NCBI GenBank assembly: GCA_034521465.1
Contig: JAXHMN010000016.1
Location: forward strand, 248,001 to 312,000
Direction of reading: 5' to 3'
Source of the DNA: SURF-28 sp034521465
GTDB lineage: Bacteria; Bacteroidota; Ignavibacteria; Ignavibacteriales; Melioribacteraceae
DNA length: 64,000 nt
The notes beneath the pieces are model-generated. The model worked only from the letters and a program-made list of their open reading frames with translations. It had not been told where the DNA came from and searched no databases. A program made the translations under genes and the position numbers. This document shows positions 44,115 to 53,235 of the stretch, in pieces. Within the stretch, counting starts at the first letter, position 1. Each line of letters opens with the position of its first letter.

Positions 44115-44288
44115 AACAGATGCTCCTCATTAAATTATTATTGATTGTTAACTTCGACAGGGCTCTAAAATCTACAGCTGGAATTTCGAATTGCTTCTAC
44201 TTCTACATTTACCGTTTGTTGCGGGTCTACTTTAGTTTCTGTCTTGCTGAAACAAACATACGCTAAATATAGATAGCATCCTAATTAT

Positions 44289-45341
44289 TTATTTGTGTTC
44301 GTTCAGTTTATTTTTCTGTTCTACAATGTGCTTGTTTAGCCGATCTTTTACTTCTTTTAGATGTTTAATTCGCTTATTGATCGTTGCTTTGTCGCTGGAT
44401 TCTTTCGATTCAACTTCTAATTCTTTTATCTGTTTTTCAATTTTTTCTAGGGATTCAATTTTATCTTCTATTTTATCCGCTTCAATTGCTTTGTCAAAAA
44501 TTAATTCTTCCGGTAATTTGCTTTCCTCACCTTTTTGGGCTTGTCTAATTACAGGAGGTATGAATTCGGTTTCATTAACTTGTCTTTGGTTCATGAACGT
44601 TGGTGAAACAATTTCAATTTCTTCTTTATGCAGATGGTCCATAACTTTTGCATTCAAGAGAGATAGAGTTGTAAAGTACTTATTGATATCATCTAACATG
44701 CCGTTTATTTTGTAGGTGACCGAGAAATCACCAAGGTTTGTAATATAAACGAAGGGGTCAGTGAGACCACAAGCTAATGCGGCTTCTTTTAATGCTTCTT
44801 CAATTTTAACTCGACTCACATCATACCCTAATGAAACAGTTATTGATATTATAGTACCTGAATCTCTTACAATCATCAATGGGTTTGTCGCGATATACAT
44901 GTTCGGCATTGAAGTGAGATTTCTATCTTCTGTTTGAATCTCGGTACGGAATAATCCTTTTTTTGTTACCCTGCCAAATTTGTCATTAATGCGAATAAAA
45001 TCACCAAGTTTAAAATTCTTTATCGAGTTATTCATTATACCGGCAAGTGCATTCCCGATTAATGTTGTTGAACTGAGAGCAAAAGCGGCACTGAGTACAA
45101 TTCCGATCAAACCAATTATCTGACCTTTCAGTTCTTGTTCTATCGGTAAAGTGATAGTGAACACCAGTAAACCAATTAGTATTATTATTACTTTTACAAT
45201 TTGGTAGGTGACGGTCCCTTTCTCAGCTTCCTTTTCAATTCGCTTGAAAACCCATTTGTTGATAAAATAAGCGAGAATAATTAATACAATTACAAGTACG
45301 CTTCCTAGGAAGGAATACAAAGCGTTAAATAAATCATTCAT
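44289..45341 (-). CDS. Mechanosensitive channel, MscS family
   Basis: A 350-residue protein. Two or three N-terminal helices (LGSVLVIVLIILAYFI, VIIILIGLLVFTITL, GQIIGLIGIVLSAAFALSSTTLIGNALAGIMNN) are followed by the MscS beta domain (KLGDFIRINDKFGRVTKKGLFRTEIQTEDRNLTSMPN) and a C-terminal coiled coil (EKIEKQIKELEVESKE). The pore helix is rich in Ala/Gly as in MscS. The coiled tail of about 70 residues is longer than in E. coli MscS. It protects against osmotic downshock. Monocistronic as far as seen. Confidence 0.88.
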   Translation of the reverse strand: MNDLFNALYSFLGSVLVIVLIILAYFINKWVFKRIEKEAEKGTVTYQIVKVIIILIGLLVFTITLPIEQELKGQIIGLIGIVLSAAFALSSTTLIGNALAGIMNNSIKNFKLGDFIRINDKFGRVTKKGLFRTEIQTEDRNLTSMPNMYIATNPLMIVRDSGTIISITVSLGYDVSRVKIEEALKEAALACGLTDPFVYITNLGDFSVTYKINGMLDDINKYFTTLSLLNAKVMDHLHKEEIEIVSPTFMNQRQVNETEFIPPVIRQAQKGEESKLPEELIFDKAIEADKIEDKIESLEKIEKQIKELEVESKESSDKATINKRIKHLKEVKDRLNKHIVEQKNKLNEHK

Positions 45342-45402
45342 ATCTTTTCCTGCGTTAGAAATGTATTAGTTGCAAACCGGCTTTTTAGCATATACATACT
45401 TC

Positions 45403-45855
45403 TTAAAAGTAGTACCTTGCTCCCAGCGCAATATCAAAATCTAAGTCTGTATTCGGGAGTAAACGGAAGACCGGTGCAATTTCAAAGAATATATCTATCG
45501 GTTCGGGTTCAACAAAAAAGAGAATACCACCGACTCCGCGAAATCCCAAACCAAATCTGTCACCGGCTTGCCTGATACGTGCACCGAATCCATAATAAAG
45601 CGGGAAGGTGAAATTAGTATTTAATCTATTATCAATGTGGTACAAATAATCGAGGTGTAAGTTGAAGCCGCTGTTTTTCCCAATAAAATGCCAGCCAAGT
45701 CCTCCCGCAAATGCAGTATTATCTGTTAGCCAGTGTTTTGCACTTATCCCGGTCGGTTCGCCAATCATTATACCAATACCGGTGTTTGAGTGCTGTGAAT
45801 ATAAACTAGGCGCAGCAAATAAAAATAACGAAAGAATAATAAATAACTTTTTCAT
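45403..45855 (-). CDS. Small outer-membrane beta-barrel protein
   Basis: A 150-residue protein. The signal peptide is KKLFIILSLFLFAAPSLYSQ. The mature part starts NTGIGIMIGEPTGISAKHWLTDNTAFAGGLGW and consists of amphipathic strands, ending in ALGARYYF with a C-terminal Phe, typical of an outer-membrane barrel. It resembles the small barrel family named after Borrelia BAPKO_0422. Role unknown. Confidence 0.65.
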   Translation of the reverse strand: MKKLFIILSLFLFAAPSLYSQHSNTGIGIMIGEPTGISAKHWLTDNTAFAGGLGWHFIGKNSGFNLHLDYLYHIDNRLNTNFTFPLYYGFGARIRQAGDRFGLGFRGVGGILFFVEPEPIDIFFEIAPVFRLLPNTDLDFDIALGARYYF

Positions 45856-46038
45856 AATCGATAGAAAATATTAATTAACAATAAGTTTGTCTCATATAAT
45901 AGATGGTGTAACTCCACAAAAAATAATAAAGAAAATAGACGAAACAATTTTATAAATAATTAAAGTTGAACTGAATATTTGCTAAATTATCGGTTGGTAA
46001 TTTAACATATTCTAATCGTAGTTAAAAAGGTAGAAAAT

Positions 46039-47544
46039 ATGAACGAGAACAAAAATCAAACTGAGTTGAATAATTTATTGGATGAATACTCAAGTGATTT
46101 CAAAAAGGAAATAAAGGAAACCGCAATAATTTTAGCAGCAGGCCACGGTAAAAGAATCAAATCACACAAATCAAAAATGCTTCATAAAATTTGGGGCGAA
46201 CCGACTGTTTGCAGAGTCTTTGATGCATGTGCTGAAGGACTCGGCAATGCAAACATCATTACGGTCGTTGGTATTAAAGCCGAAGATGTAATTCAAACAG
46301 TGGACAAAAGAGAAAATGGAATTTTCGTTTATCAAGCTGAGCAGAACGGAACCGGTCACGCTGTTCAAGTCGCTCTAGAAAAAATTGATATGGCAGATTA
46401 CGACGGTACCGTTTACGTATTTCCCGGTGATATGGGTTTGATAAATAAAGCATCTGTTGAAATGTTCAAAGAAGAATTCAAAAATTCCGAAAGCGATATG
46501 ATGGTACTTACCGGTCTTTATGACGGCGATTACACAGAAAACTATTACGGACGAATTGTTAGAGTGAAAGAAAAAGATGCAGATGGAAAAACTTCGCCCG
46601 ATACCGGTAAAGTAATTAAGATAATGGAACACAAGGATATTCAAAGTTTAGGTGATGATGAAAATCATGAAGTTGTTTTCAATGGCAGAAAATATTTATA
46701 CACCAAGGAAGAGCTTCTGAAAAACAATGAATTTAACTCAGGTGTATTTGCATTCAAATATAAATTTCTTGCTGAATTAATAGGAAAAATTACCAGTGAC
46801 AACGTTCAAAAAGAAATTTACTTAACCGATTTGATCTATCTTTTTAATGAACGGGGACTTTCGGTTGGAGCGGTCAGCCCAAGACAACAGCATGTCATAA
46901 TGGGTTTCAACAATAAATCCGTTCTAAAAGAAATGGAAAAAATTGCACGGGCTCATATCTACGACACACTTAAAGACATCATTACAATTGAAGACGAAGA
47001 AGATTTCTTTATCGCCGATGATGTAGTTGAACAAATTTTAGAAATGGATTCGAAAGGAACTCCACTTGATATTGTTGTCGGTAAAGGAGCTTATATCGGC
47101 AAGGGAGTAAAGATAAATTACGGCTCCAGATTTTCACGCGCTTGTTATATAACCGATAATATTATTTTGGGTAGAAATGTTTCTATCGGCGAAGATGTTG
47201 AAATGAGTTGCTACGAAAATCAGAAAATAGAACTCGGTGATAATGTTGAAATTTTGTGGGGCGATATAATAAAAGGAAATATTAAAATAGGTAAGAATTC
47301 CAGAATTGAATCGAGTGTTAATATAACCGGCAGCGATGAATTCCCTGTCCTAATCGGGGAAGATGTGGTAATTAAAGGAACCTCTTACATTTACGGTTCT
47401 ACTATTGAAGATAATATTTTGATATATCACTCGGTGCTTGTGCGGAAAAAAGTTGTAAATTCTAATCCGGACGGATCACATTTTAAAGTCGGTTTTTATA
47501 TTCCGGAAGTTATCGGGGAAGAAGGGATCAAAGATTTAAAATAG
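46039..47544 (+). CDS. GlmU-like nucleotidyltransferase with a left-handed beta-helix
   Basis: A 501-residue protein. The GT-A pyrophosphorylase domain (residues 25-280) has the GlmU motif IILAAGHGKRIKSHKSKMLHKIWG, QAEQNGTGHAVQVAL and VFPGDMGL, so it likely makes UDP-GlcNAc or a related UDP/dNDP sugar from UTP. The C-terminal hexapeptide helix (KGAYIGKGVKINYGSRFSR ... LGRNVSIGEDVEM ... IGKNSRIESSVNI) is shorter than in GlmU. I do not see the acetyltransferase active-site stretches around the catalytic His. It may therefore be monofunctional. It has an extra 25 N-terminal residues. A terminator hairpin abuts the stop. Confidence 0.78.
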   Translation: MNENKNQTELNNLLDEYSSDFKKEIKETAIILAAGHGKRIKSHKSKMLHKIWGEPTVCRVFDACAEGLGNANIITVVGIKAEDVIQTVDKRENGIFVYQAEQNGTGHAVQVALEKIDMADYDGTVYVFPGDMGLINKASVEMFKEEFKNSESDMMVLTGLYDGDYTENYYGRIVRVKEKDADGKTSPDTGKVIKIMEHKDIQSLGDDENHEVVFNGRKYLYTKEELLKNNEFNSGVFAFKYKFLAELIGKITSDNVQKEIYLTDLIYLFNERGLSVGAVSPRQQHVIMGFNNKSVLKEMEKIARAHIYDTLKDIITIEDEEDFFIADDVVEQILEMDSKGTPLDIVVGKGAYIGKGVKINYGSRFSRACYITDNIILGRNVSIGEDVEMSCYENQKIELGDNVEILWGDIIKGNIKIGKNSRIESSVNITGSDEFPVLIGEDVVIKGTSYIYGSTIEDNILIYHSVLVRKKVVNSNPDGSHFKVGFYIPEVIGEEGIKDLK

Positions 47545-47573
47545 AAAAGGAATGCTAATGTGCATTCCTTTTC
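47545..47573. terminator. Bidirectional terminator between the glmU-like gene and rpsT
   Basis: AAAAGGAATGC (47545-47555) and GCATTCCTTTT (47562-47572) form a perfect 11-bp stem with a 6-base loop, with T or A runs on both sides. It lies between the two convergent genes. Confidence 0.85.
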
Positions 47574-47597
47574 AACAAAAAATCGAAAAAATTTAAA

Positions 47598-47852
47598 TTA
47601 GCTTAACTTGTTAACGTGTTTTGTAAGCGTAGCTTTTTTTCTAGCAGCATTATTTTTATGAAGCTTACCTTTAGCCGCTGCTTTATCCAAAGCGGAGACA
47701 GCTTCTTTTAATTTTGGTTCAGCGTCTTCTTTGCTTGTGGAATTCAAAACGTTTTTAACAACAGTATTAACTCTGGAAGCTTCGGCTTTATTCCTAGCTT
47801 TTCTTTTTTCATTTTGTCGCGCTCTTTTTACAGCGGATGCGTGTGTAGCCAT
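47598..47852 (-). CDS. rpsT: 30S ribosomal protein S20
   Basis: An 84-residue, highly basic protein with the S20 start MATHASAVKRARQNEKRKARNKA and a long helical repeat of AAAKGKLHKNNAARKKATLTKHVNKLS at the end. It binds 16S rRNA early in 30S assembly. Length is typical and the gene is intact. It is monocistronic, ending at a shared terminator. Confidence 0.97.
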   Translation of the reverse strand: MATHASAVKRARQNEKRKARNKAEASRVNTVVKNVLNSTSKEDAEPKLKEAVSALDKAAAKGKLHKNNAARKKATLTKHVNKLS

Positions 47853-48059
47853 TCTTCAAATCCTAATTTCTGTTTTCAAATGAACCACAAATATAAGAGT
47901 ATTACTCATTTTGTGCAAATAAAAGTTTTTGGGAGATTTTGAGACTAAATCCTAAAATCGAGTTTACATCTTATTTATAATTTAGATTTTGGTAATTCGA
48001 TTACTATTGAATTTGGCAAATATAAATTCTAAATTGCCAAAAAATAAAAAGAGACAGAC

Positions 48060-48320
48060 ATGCTTACAAAATTAGATAGGTTTGGTCGTGTAATAATCCC
48101 TAAGAGATTGCGCGAGGAGTTGGGAATAAATCCTGAAACAAAATTAAATATTTCTGAGGAAGGTCAAAAGATTGTAATTGAGTTAGTCAAGGATAAATCT
48201 CCTGCTGTTAATCGAAATGGAATTTTAGTTTTTACCGGGAAGTTAGATTCAAAAGAAAAAGATTTGATTAAATCCGACAGAAATAAACGTATGCGAAAAT
48301 TATTAACTAATAGGGATTGA
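48060..48320 (+). CDS. vapB: VapB-type AbrB antitoxin
   Basis: An 86-residue protein. The SpoVT/AbrB domain is LTKLDRFGRVIIPKRLREELGI (residues 2-23), followed by a charged tail (KSPAVNRNGILVFTG) that binds the PIN toxin. It ends 1 base before the toxin start, so the two are coupled. The first ATG lies at 48060 after GAGACAGAC, a weak ribosome site. Confidence 0.88.
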   Translation: MLTKLDRFGRVIIPKRLREELGINPETKLNISEEGQKIVIELVKDKSPAVNRNGILVFTGKLDSKEKDLIKSDRNKRMRKLLTNRD

Positions 48321-48321
48321 T

Positions 48322-48745
48322 TTGAAAATTCTATTCGATAGCTCCGTTTTAATTGCTGCATTTGTTGAATCACACCCAAAGCATAAACCTGCTTTTTCAT
48401 ACCTGATACGGGCAAAAGAAAAAGAATTTGAATTGTTTGTTGCATCGCATTCGATATTGGAAATATACAGTGTTTTAACAAGTGCACCATTCGTGCCCAA
48501 AATTTCACCTCAATTAGCAACACAGTTAATTGAAAATAATATTAAACATCTCGCTAAAATTATCTCTCTAACAGATAAAGATTACTTTCGAATAATAACA
48601 AGAATGGGAGATGAGAATTTCTCCCGGTGGAATTGTTTATGACGCATTAATCATTGAAATGCGTGCGTTGAAGGCAAACGTTGATGAGATTCTAACACTG
48701 AATGCGAAAGACTTTTCGAAATTTGACTTCAAACTTTCCTGTTAA
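48322..48745 (+). CDS. vapC: VapC-type PIN-domain toxin (one frameshift)
   Basis: A 140-residue PIN ribonuclease after correction. The first acidic residue is in KILFDSSVLIAAFVESHPKH (Asp6); the second is the Glu of SHSILEIYSVLT. A surplus C in the run at 48623-48625 cuts the frame. Without it the sequence reads MGDENFSGGIVYDALI with the third and fourth acidic sites, then LNAKDFSKFDFKLSC before a TAA at 48743-48745. It forms a type II toxin-antitoxin pair with the AbrB protein in front. The toxin is probably active; the lesion is of the sequencing-error type. Confidence 0.85.
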
Positions 48746-48839
48746 AATAACGACATTATAGAAGAAAAGTAGAATCTTCTTACCGAGAAGGTAATAAGCC
48801 CTTATATCCTGCCGTATATTAATAACGAAATTCATTGGT

Positions 48840-49186
48840 ATGAAGCGTAACTAAGTTTATTGTAAGACATAGTCTTGATGAAATCAACTTTCTGTTGAAG
48901 GCAACTGAAAACCTTAATTATGAATCTCTCAGTAAAAGTGAAATTTATACAAGAGCTGCCTCAAGAAGTTTTGAAATAATCGGTGAAGCTGTAAAGAAAT
49001 TATTATCTGATTTCCGTGGCAAACATAAAAATATTGAATGGAAGAAAATTGAAGGAATGAGAGATAAAATTATTCATGAATACTTTAATGTAGATTATGA
49101 AATACTTTGGTATGTTATACAAAATAAATTATCCTGAAATAGAAAAGATGATTAAGAATATTTTGGATAGCCAAAATGCCGAATAA
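48840..49186 (+). CDS. HepT-like HEPN ribonuclease, partner gene absent (frameshifts)
   Basis: The clear part reads RHSLDEINFLLKATENLNYESL and RSFEIIGEAVKKLLSDFRGKHKNIEWKKIEGMRDKIIHEYFNVDYEILWYVIQ, with the HEPN active motif Rx4-6HxY in RDKIIHEY. A missing or surplus base near 48852 obscures the start (ATG at 48840, MKRN...). A surplus T near 49133 hides the end; corrected it reads NKLPEIEKMIKNILDSQNAE. About 115 residues. HepT is normally encoded next to the MntA nucleotidyltransferase, which neutralises it by AMPylation. No MntA gene is found here; vapBC lies 95 bases upstream. Confidence 0.75.
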
Positions 49187-49283
49187 GTCCAACCGAATCA
49201 TTCTCAACAACATTCTCATGCTTTAATCTCACAAATAATATTGCTATTTTTGGCGTTCGCAAATTTGTGAAAGACGCTTAAAA

Positions 49284-49922
49284 ATGCTTAAAATCAACGA
49301 AATATATTACTCAATACAAGGCGAAAGTACAAAAGCGGGTCTGCCGTGTGTTTTTATCCGGTTGACTTACTGCAATCTCCGCTGCACTTATTGTGATACC
49401 GAGTACGCCTTTTACGAGGGTTACGACCAATCGATTGATTCGGTGATTGAAGATGTAAAAAAGTACAATTGCAACTTGGTGGAAGTAACCGGCGGTGAAC
49501 CGCTCGTTCAAAATGAATCGCTTGAGTTAATGAAAAGATTGTGTGATGAGGGATTCGAAGTGATGCTGGAAACCGGCGGCAGCTTACCGATTGAACCGGT
49601 TGATAAAAGAGTGCAAATTATTCTCGATCTTAAGTGTCTCTCAAGCGGTATGCTGAAAAAAAACATGTACGAAAATATTGATTACTTAAAACCGGTTGAT
49701 GAAGTCAAGTTTGTAATCGGTACAAGAGAAGATTACGAATGGTCGAAAGAACAGATTGAGAAATATAAATTAAACGAAAAATGCCCGGTTCTTTTCTCTG
49801 TGGTTTTTGGTGAACTTGAACCGCTCACTTTAGTCAATTGGATTTTGGAAGATAAACTTGATGTACGCTTTCAATTGCAAATGCATAAATTTATTTGGGA
49901 ACCCGATAAGAAAGGTGTGTAA
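49284..49922 (+). CDS. queE: 7-carboxy-7-deazaguanine synthase
   Basis: Radical-SAM enzyme of queuosine/7-deazaguanine synthesis, 212 residues. The cluster motif is CNLRCTYC (Cys near 29, 33 and 36), the substrate part IYYSIQGEST and the glycine-rich VTGGEPLVQ are typical. It converts carboxytetrahydropterin, the QueD product, into CDG. The last base of its stop is shared with the start of queD, so the two genes form an operon. GTP cyclohydrolase and QueC are not in the window. Confidence 0.93.
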   Translation: MLKINEIYYSIQGESTKAGLPCVFIRLTYCNLRCTYCDTEYAFYEGYDQSIDSVIEDVKKYNCNLVEVTGGEPLVQNESLELMKRLCDEGFEVMLETGGSLPIEPVDKRVQIILDLKCLSSGMLKKNMYENIDYLKPVDEVKFVIGTREDYEWSKEQIEKYKLNEKCPVLFSVVFGELEPLTLVNWILEDKLDVRFQLQMHKFIWEPDKKGV

Positions 49923-50350
49923 TGAAAATTTCAAAAGAGTTTAAATGGGAAATGGGGCACCGGCTTCCGTTTCATTCCGGTAAATGTAAAAACATTCACG
50001 GACATACATACAGAATGAGAGTCGAGATTGACGGCGACTTGGATGATAACGGAATGGTGATGGATTATTACGATGTTTCAGAAATAATCTCTCCACTAGT
50101 TGATGAACTTGATCATTCATTCATGGCAAAGGAAGACGATTCCGAGGTAATTGAGTTCTTAAATAAAATTGAATCGAAGAAAGTAGTTGTACCTTTTGAA
50201 ACAACTGCAGAGAACATCACGCTTTATATGCTTCAGAAAATAAAAGAGAAAATCACTTCTGAACAGAATCAAAAAATTAAAGTGCGGGTCTACGAAACAG
50301 AAAAAACTTATGCCGAGGATGAGATAGACTGTAAAATAGAACACAGATGA
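49922..50350 (+). CDS. queD: 6-carboxytetrahydropterin synthase
   Basis: A 142-residue QueD/PTPS-family enzyme. Zinc is held by the His of MGHRLPFH and the two His of IHGHTYRM. The catalytic Cys is CKNIHGH and the conserved Glu-rich end is YETEKTYAEDEID. It turns dihydroneopterin triphosphate into carboxytetrahydropterin for QueE. It overlaps queE by one base. Intact and of normal length. Confidence 0.93.
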   Translation: MKISKEFKWEMGHRLPFHSGKCKNIHGHTYRMRVEIDGDLDDNGMVMDYYDVSEIISPLVDELDHSFMAKEDDSEVIEFLNKIESKKVVVPFETTAENITLYMLQKIKEKITSEQNQKIKVRVYETEKTYAEDEIDCKIEHR

Positions 50351-50363
50351 CACAGAAAACGTG

Positions 50364-50392
50364 GATTATCGCAGATTAGATCTGTGATAATC
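50364..50392. repeat. Inverted repeat after queD
   Basis: GATTATCGCAGAT (50364-50376) and ATCTGTGATAATC (50380-50392) pair with one mismatch around a three-base loop. There is no T run, so it is a dispersed palindrome rather than a strong terminator. It lies between convergent queD and the sirtuin gene. Confidence 0.6.
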
Positions 50393-50495
50393 AGTCGCAT
50401 CAGCGTATTGGCAATGAGAACTTCAAAGCGGAGGATTGTTTTGAACCTATTCATTTGAATTTAGATATTTGTTTAGTCGCTGAGCTCTTCTCATA

Positions 50496-51260
50496 TCAGG
50501 CATTTGTACCTTTCAACTTTTTCACTTCTTCTAAAACTTTTGGCAGCATTTTACCTGCTTCACCGAACATTGAGAAATGAGCGTTTCTCGTGAATTCAGT
50601 CTCTTCAATATTTACTTCAACAAGATAAGAATTACCTTGCAATGCAGTAATTGGAATGTAAGCAGCCGGATAAACAATTGCCGAAGTTCCTACAACAAAA
50701 CAAATATCACTTCTGCCTGCTTCCATTTCGGAATTTTGAAATTGATCCTGCGGTAAATATTCACCGAACCAAACAACATCGGGACGAATAAGTCCGCCGC
50801 ATTTATCACACTTAACAGCACCTTTTTTTGATTCATCAATCTCAATATCGTTGAAATCTTTTTTACAATCGATGCAGTAGTTTCGTTCAATGTTTCCGTG
50901 AAGTTCATATATTTTGCTGCTTCCGGCACGGCTGTGTAAATTATCTACATTTTGAGTGACGACAGTTACATTCGGATAATATTTTTCAAACTCAACAATT
51001 GCTTCATGTCCGGGATTCGGCCTTGCTTCACGAACAATTTTCCTGCGGTATTGATACCACTCCCAAACCATATCGGTATTTTTTAAGAATGCATCAAAGT
51101 TTGCGAGTTCTTCCGGTTTAAGTTTATTCCAGATGCCGTCTTTACCGCGGAATGTGGGAACTCCGCTTTCGGCAGAGATTCCCGCCCCGGTATAAAAGAC
51201 AATGTTTTCAGCAGTCTCTAATTTTTCAATAAATGCATTTGGAAATTTGATTTCACTCAT
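50496..51260 (-). CDS. cobB: NAD-dependent protein deacylase (sirtuin)
   Basis: A 254-residue sirtuin. The chosen start at 51260 gives MSEIKFPNAFIEKLETAENI; the frame is open 14 codons upstream without a better start. The NAD motif is FYTGAGISAESGVPTFRGKDGIW, the catalytic His is in VTQNVDNLHSRAGSSKIYELHGN. A four-Cys zinc ribbon (CIDCKK ... CDKCGG) and RPDVVWFGE follow. It removes acyl groups from lysine using NAD. The order and length are normal. Whether it prefers acetyl or succinyl groups would depend on a Tyr-Arg pair: YQYRR near residue 62 is suggestive of the CobB/Sirt5 class. Confidence 0.93.
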   Translation of the reverse strand: MSEIKFPNAFIEKLETAENIVFYTGAGISAESGVPTFRGKDGIWNKLKPEELANFDAFLKNTDMVWEWYQYRRKIVREARPNPGHEAIVEFEKYYPNVTVVTQNVDNLHSRAGSSKIYELHGNIERNYCIDCKKDFNDIEIDESKKGAVKCDKCGGLIRPDVVWFGEYLPQDQFQNSEMEAGRSDICFVVGTSAIVYPAAYIPITALQGNSYLVEVNIEETEFTRNAHFSMFGEAGKMLPKVLEEVKKLKGTNA

Positions 51261-51437
51261 AACAAAATAATTTTTTATTAATAAAATTGATCGATACAAC
51301 ACTATTTAAATCATAACACATCATAACAATCATAAAGATCAGCGTTCCATCTTGCTGGGTAAATTCTAATATCTAAAAACTAAATACTAAACAAATTCCA
51401 AATTCGAATTCGACAAGCACAAAACTAAGTGCAAGTA

Positions 51438-52220
51438 TCAATTTAATTCTTCATTTACTTTTTCCAGTAGTTCTTTTGCTTCAACTAAATTCTTTTCATC
51501 GTCTTCATCAATTATTGGGCTGATAATTGCTTTTTCCAACATGGCTTTCGCATCTTCCCAATCATCTTCTTCCATGTAAGCTTTTGCATAATCGATATAA
51601 ACCATCATAAAGTTGGGATAAAGATCAACTGCTTTTTCGTAGTGCACCATTGCGCTGTCGTAATCCGCCCAGCCGAGTCCGAGAGCAGCACGTGCGACCG
51701 ACCACTTATCGGAAATTTTATCATGTGTTCTTGCTAAAACATAATGAGCGACACCTTGGACTTCATTTCCACCGTTACCTAATTCAATTGCTTTCTGGCA
51801 ATCGTCTCTTACTTGGTCAACAATTGATCCGACTGAGAAAACACCTTTGAAAAGTGCAACTCTCCCGTTAGCAATTGCACGGCGTAAATAGGTTACTGCT
51901 TGATCGGGAGCGGCTTCAACCGCTTGATCGGCATAATCGACGGCAACTTCATATTGTGCGAGTTGTGCATCTTCTTGCTCGCTTGTTGAGGAGGGCATAT
52001 GTTCTGCAAGGTCGGTATAAGTTCTGCTCAAGCGCCAAAGCACTTCCCAATTGCCGGGATATTTTTCTTCGGCTTCTTTAAAAACTTCGAGCGCACCCTC
52101 GTTGTCAAATGCTTTGTATAAAGAATCGCCTTTAGCTAAATAATCGTCAATGGTTTGTGCGGTAAGTGAACCAAATGCGGCAAGCAAAAAAATAAAAAGT
52201 AAAACATAACTTCTCTTCAT
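51438..52220 (-). CDS. Exported TPR-repeat protein
   Basis: A 260-residue protein. The signal peptide is KRSYVLLFIFLLAAFGSLTAQ. Three or four tetratricopeptide-like helix pairs follow: YLAKGDSLYKAFDNEGALEVFKEAEEKYPGNWEVLWRLSRTY, ALGLGWADYDSAMVHYEKAVDLYPNFMMVYIDYAKAYMEEDDWEDAKAMLEKAI. It is the last gene of a four-gene minus-strand run (kinase, NusG-like, HD nuclease, TPR). It probably scaffolds a periplasmic or outer-membrane complex; the partner is unknown. Confidence 0.75.
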   Translation of the reverse strand: MKRSYVLLFIFLLAAFGSLTAQTIDDYLAKGDSLYKAFDNEGALEVFKEAEEKYPGNWEVLWRLSRTYTDLAEHMPSSTSEQEDAQLAQYEVAVDYADQAVEAAPDQAVTYLRRAIANGRVALFKGVFSVGSIVDQVRDDCQKAIELGNGGNEVQGVAHYVLARTHDKISDKWSVARAALGLGWADYDSAMVHYEKAVDLYPNFMMVYIDYAKAYMEEDDWEDAKAMLEKAIISPIIDEDDEKNLVEAKELLEKVNEELN

Positions 52221-52235
52221 GTTGTTACCCTAAGG

Positions 52236-53228
52236 TTAGTTGTCAAATAATGTTCCTTTTTCAAAATCGTCTTTAGTTTCTTTATCGGGAATAAAGAGTG
52301 ATGTTCCGGCAAGTGGTAGAAAGCGTGTCCAGCTGCCTTCTTTATTTTCATCAGTTTTAATTGCACCTTTATAAGCATTTGCTTTCGCACTAAGTTCATC
52401 GGCGTGATAAAGTACAATTGCCTCGAGTGTTTTCGGTTCAACCGGCGAGGCGTGCTCAACTTTACCTTGATGACTTAACACCAGATGAATCACTTGGTCT
52501 TTCAGATCATCCGGGAAACTATTTATAGAATTTGCGGCTTTCTCAATTTCAATCGCAGCGATAACAATGTGTCCTATTAATTTACCTTTATCGGTATAGT
52601 CAAAAGAAGTTTCGTGACTCAGTTCTTCGGTTTTGCCGAAGTCGTGAAGAATTGCTCCGGTAATTAATATGTCCCTGTTAACTTCGGAATGGATGTCGCA
52701 CATGAGATCACAGATTTTTATCAGCTCTAAAGTATGTTCAAGCAAACCGTGAACGTAAGCATGATGCCAAGCTTTACCGGCGGGAACAAGTTTATATTTT
52801 TCGAATTTGTTACCGCTTAATATTTTTTTTATCAGTGAAACGAGATGTGTGTTTTGAATTTGAGCAATGCGGGTTTCTAATTCCTTTAACATTACCGAAA
52901 GTTCACGTTCGGATTTAGGCATAAAGTCATCTGCACTGACGTTGTCGCTTTCGGAAGCGAGACGAATTGACTCGACCTTAATTTGCGGGATATTATTAAA
53001 CTCTTCAATTTTTCCGGTTATCTTTACAATTTTTCCGGCTTCTGCATTCTTTATGAGTGATTCAAAATTATCCCAAACTTTTGCATTTATATCATTTGAT
53101 TTATCGCGCATGTCAATGCTTAAGAATGGCTTACCGGCTTTGGTTAATCGCTCTTCCATTTTTGTGATAATTAAAAAATGGTCAACTTTTTCACCGGTCT
53201 TAAGTTCAGTCAGAAGTTTCTGTTTCAT
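52236..53228 (-). CDS. YhaM-like OB-fold/HD-domain 3'-5' exoribonuclease
   Basis: A 330-residue protein. An N-terminal OB fold (KPFLSIDMRDKSNDINAKVWDNFESLIKNAEAGKIVKITGKIEEFNNIPQIKVESIRL) is followed by an HD metal-binding domain (HHAYVHGLLEHTLELIKICD, ILITGAILHDFGKTEEL, IGHIVIA, HLVLSHQGKVEHASPVEPKTLEAIVLYHADELSAKANAY). This order is that of YhaM/CBF1 nucleases. Metal ligands H, HD, H and D are visible. It lies 7 bases after the NusG-like gene and 15 bases before the TPR gene. Confidence 0.82.
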   Translation of the reverse strand: MKQKLLTELKTGEKVDHFLIITKMEERLTKAGKPFLSIDMRDKSNDINAKVWDNFESLIKNAEAGKIVKITGKIEEFNNIPQIKVESIRLASESDNVSADDFMPKSERELSVMLKELETRIAQIQNTHLVSLIKKILSGNKFEKYKLVPAGKAWHHAYVHGLLEHTLELIKICDLMCDIHSEVNRDILITGAILHDFGKTEELSHETSFDYTDKGKLIGHIVIAAIEIEKAANSINSFPDDLKDQVIHLVLSHQGKVEHASPVEPKTLEAIVLYHADELSAKANAYKGAIKTDENKEGSWTRFLPLAGTSLFIPDKETKDDFEKGTLFDN

Positions 53229-53235
53229 TTTTCAC

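Noticed and set aside
49187..49283. PreQ1 riboswitch before queE-queD
   Set aside because: The 97-base leader has no C-rich stem-loop followed by an A-rich tail that would fit the preQ1 aptamer.
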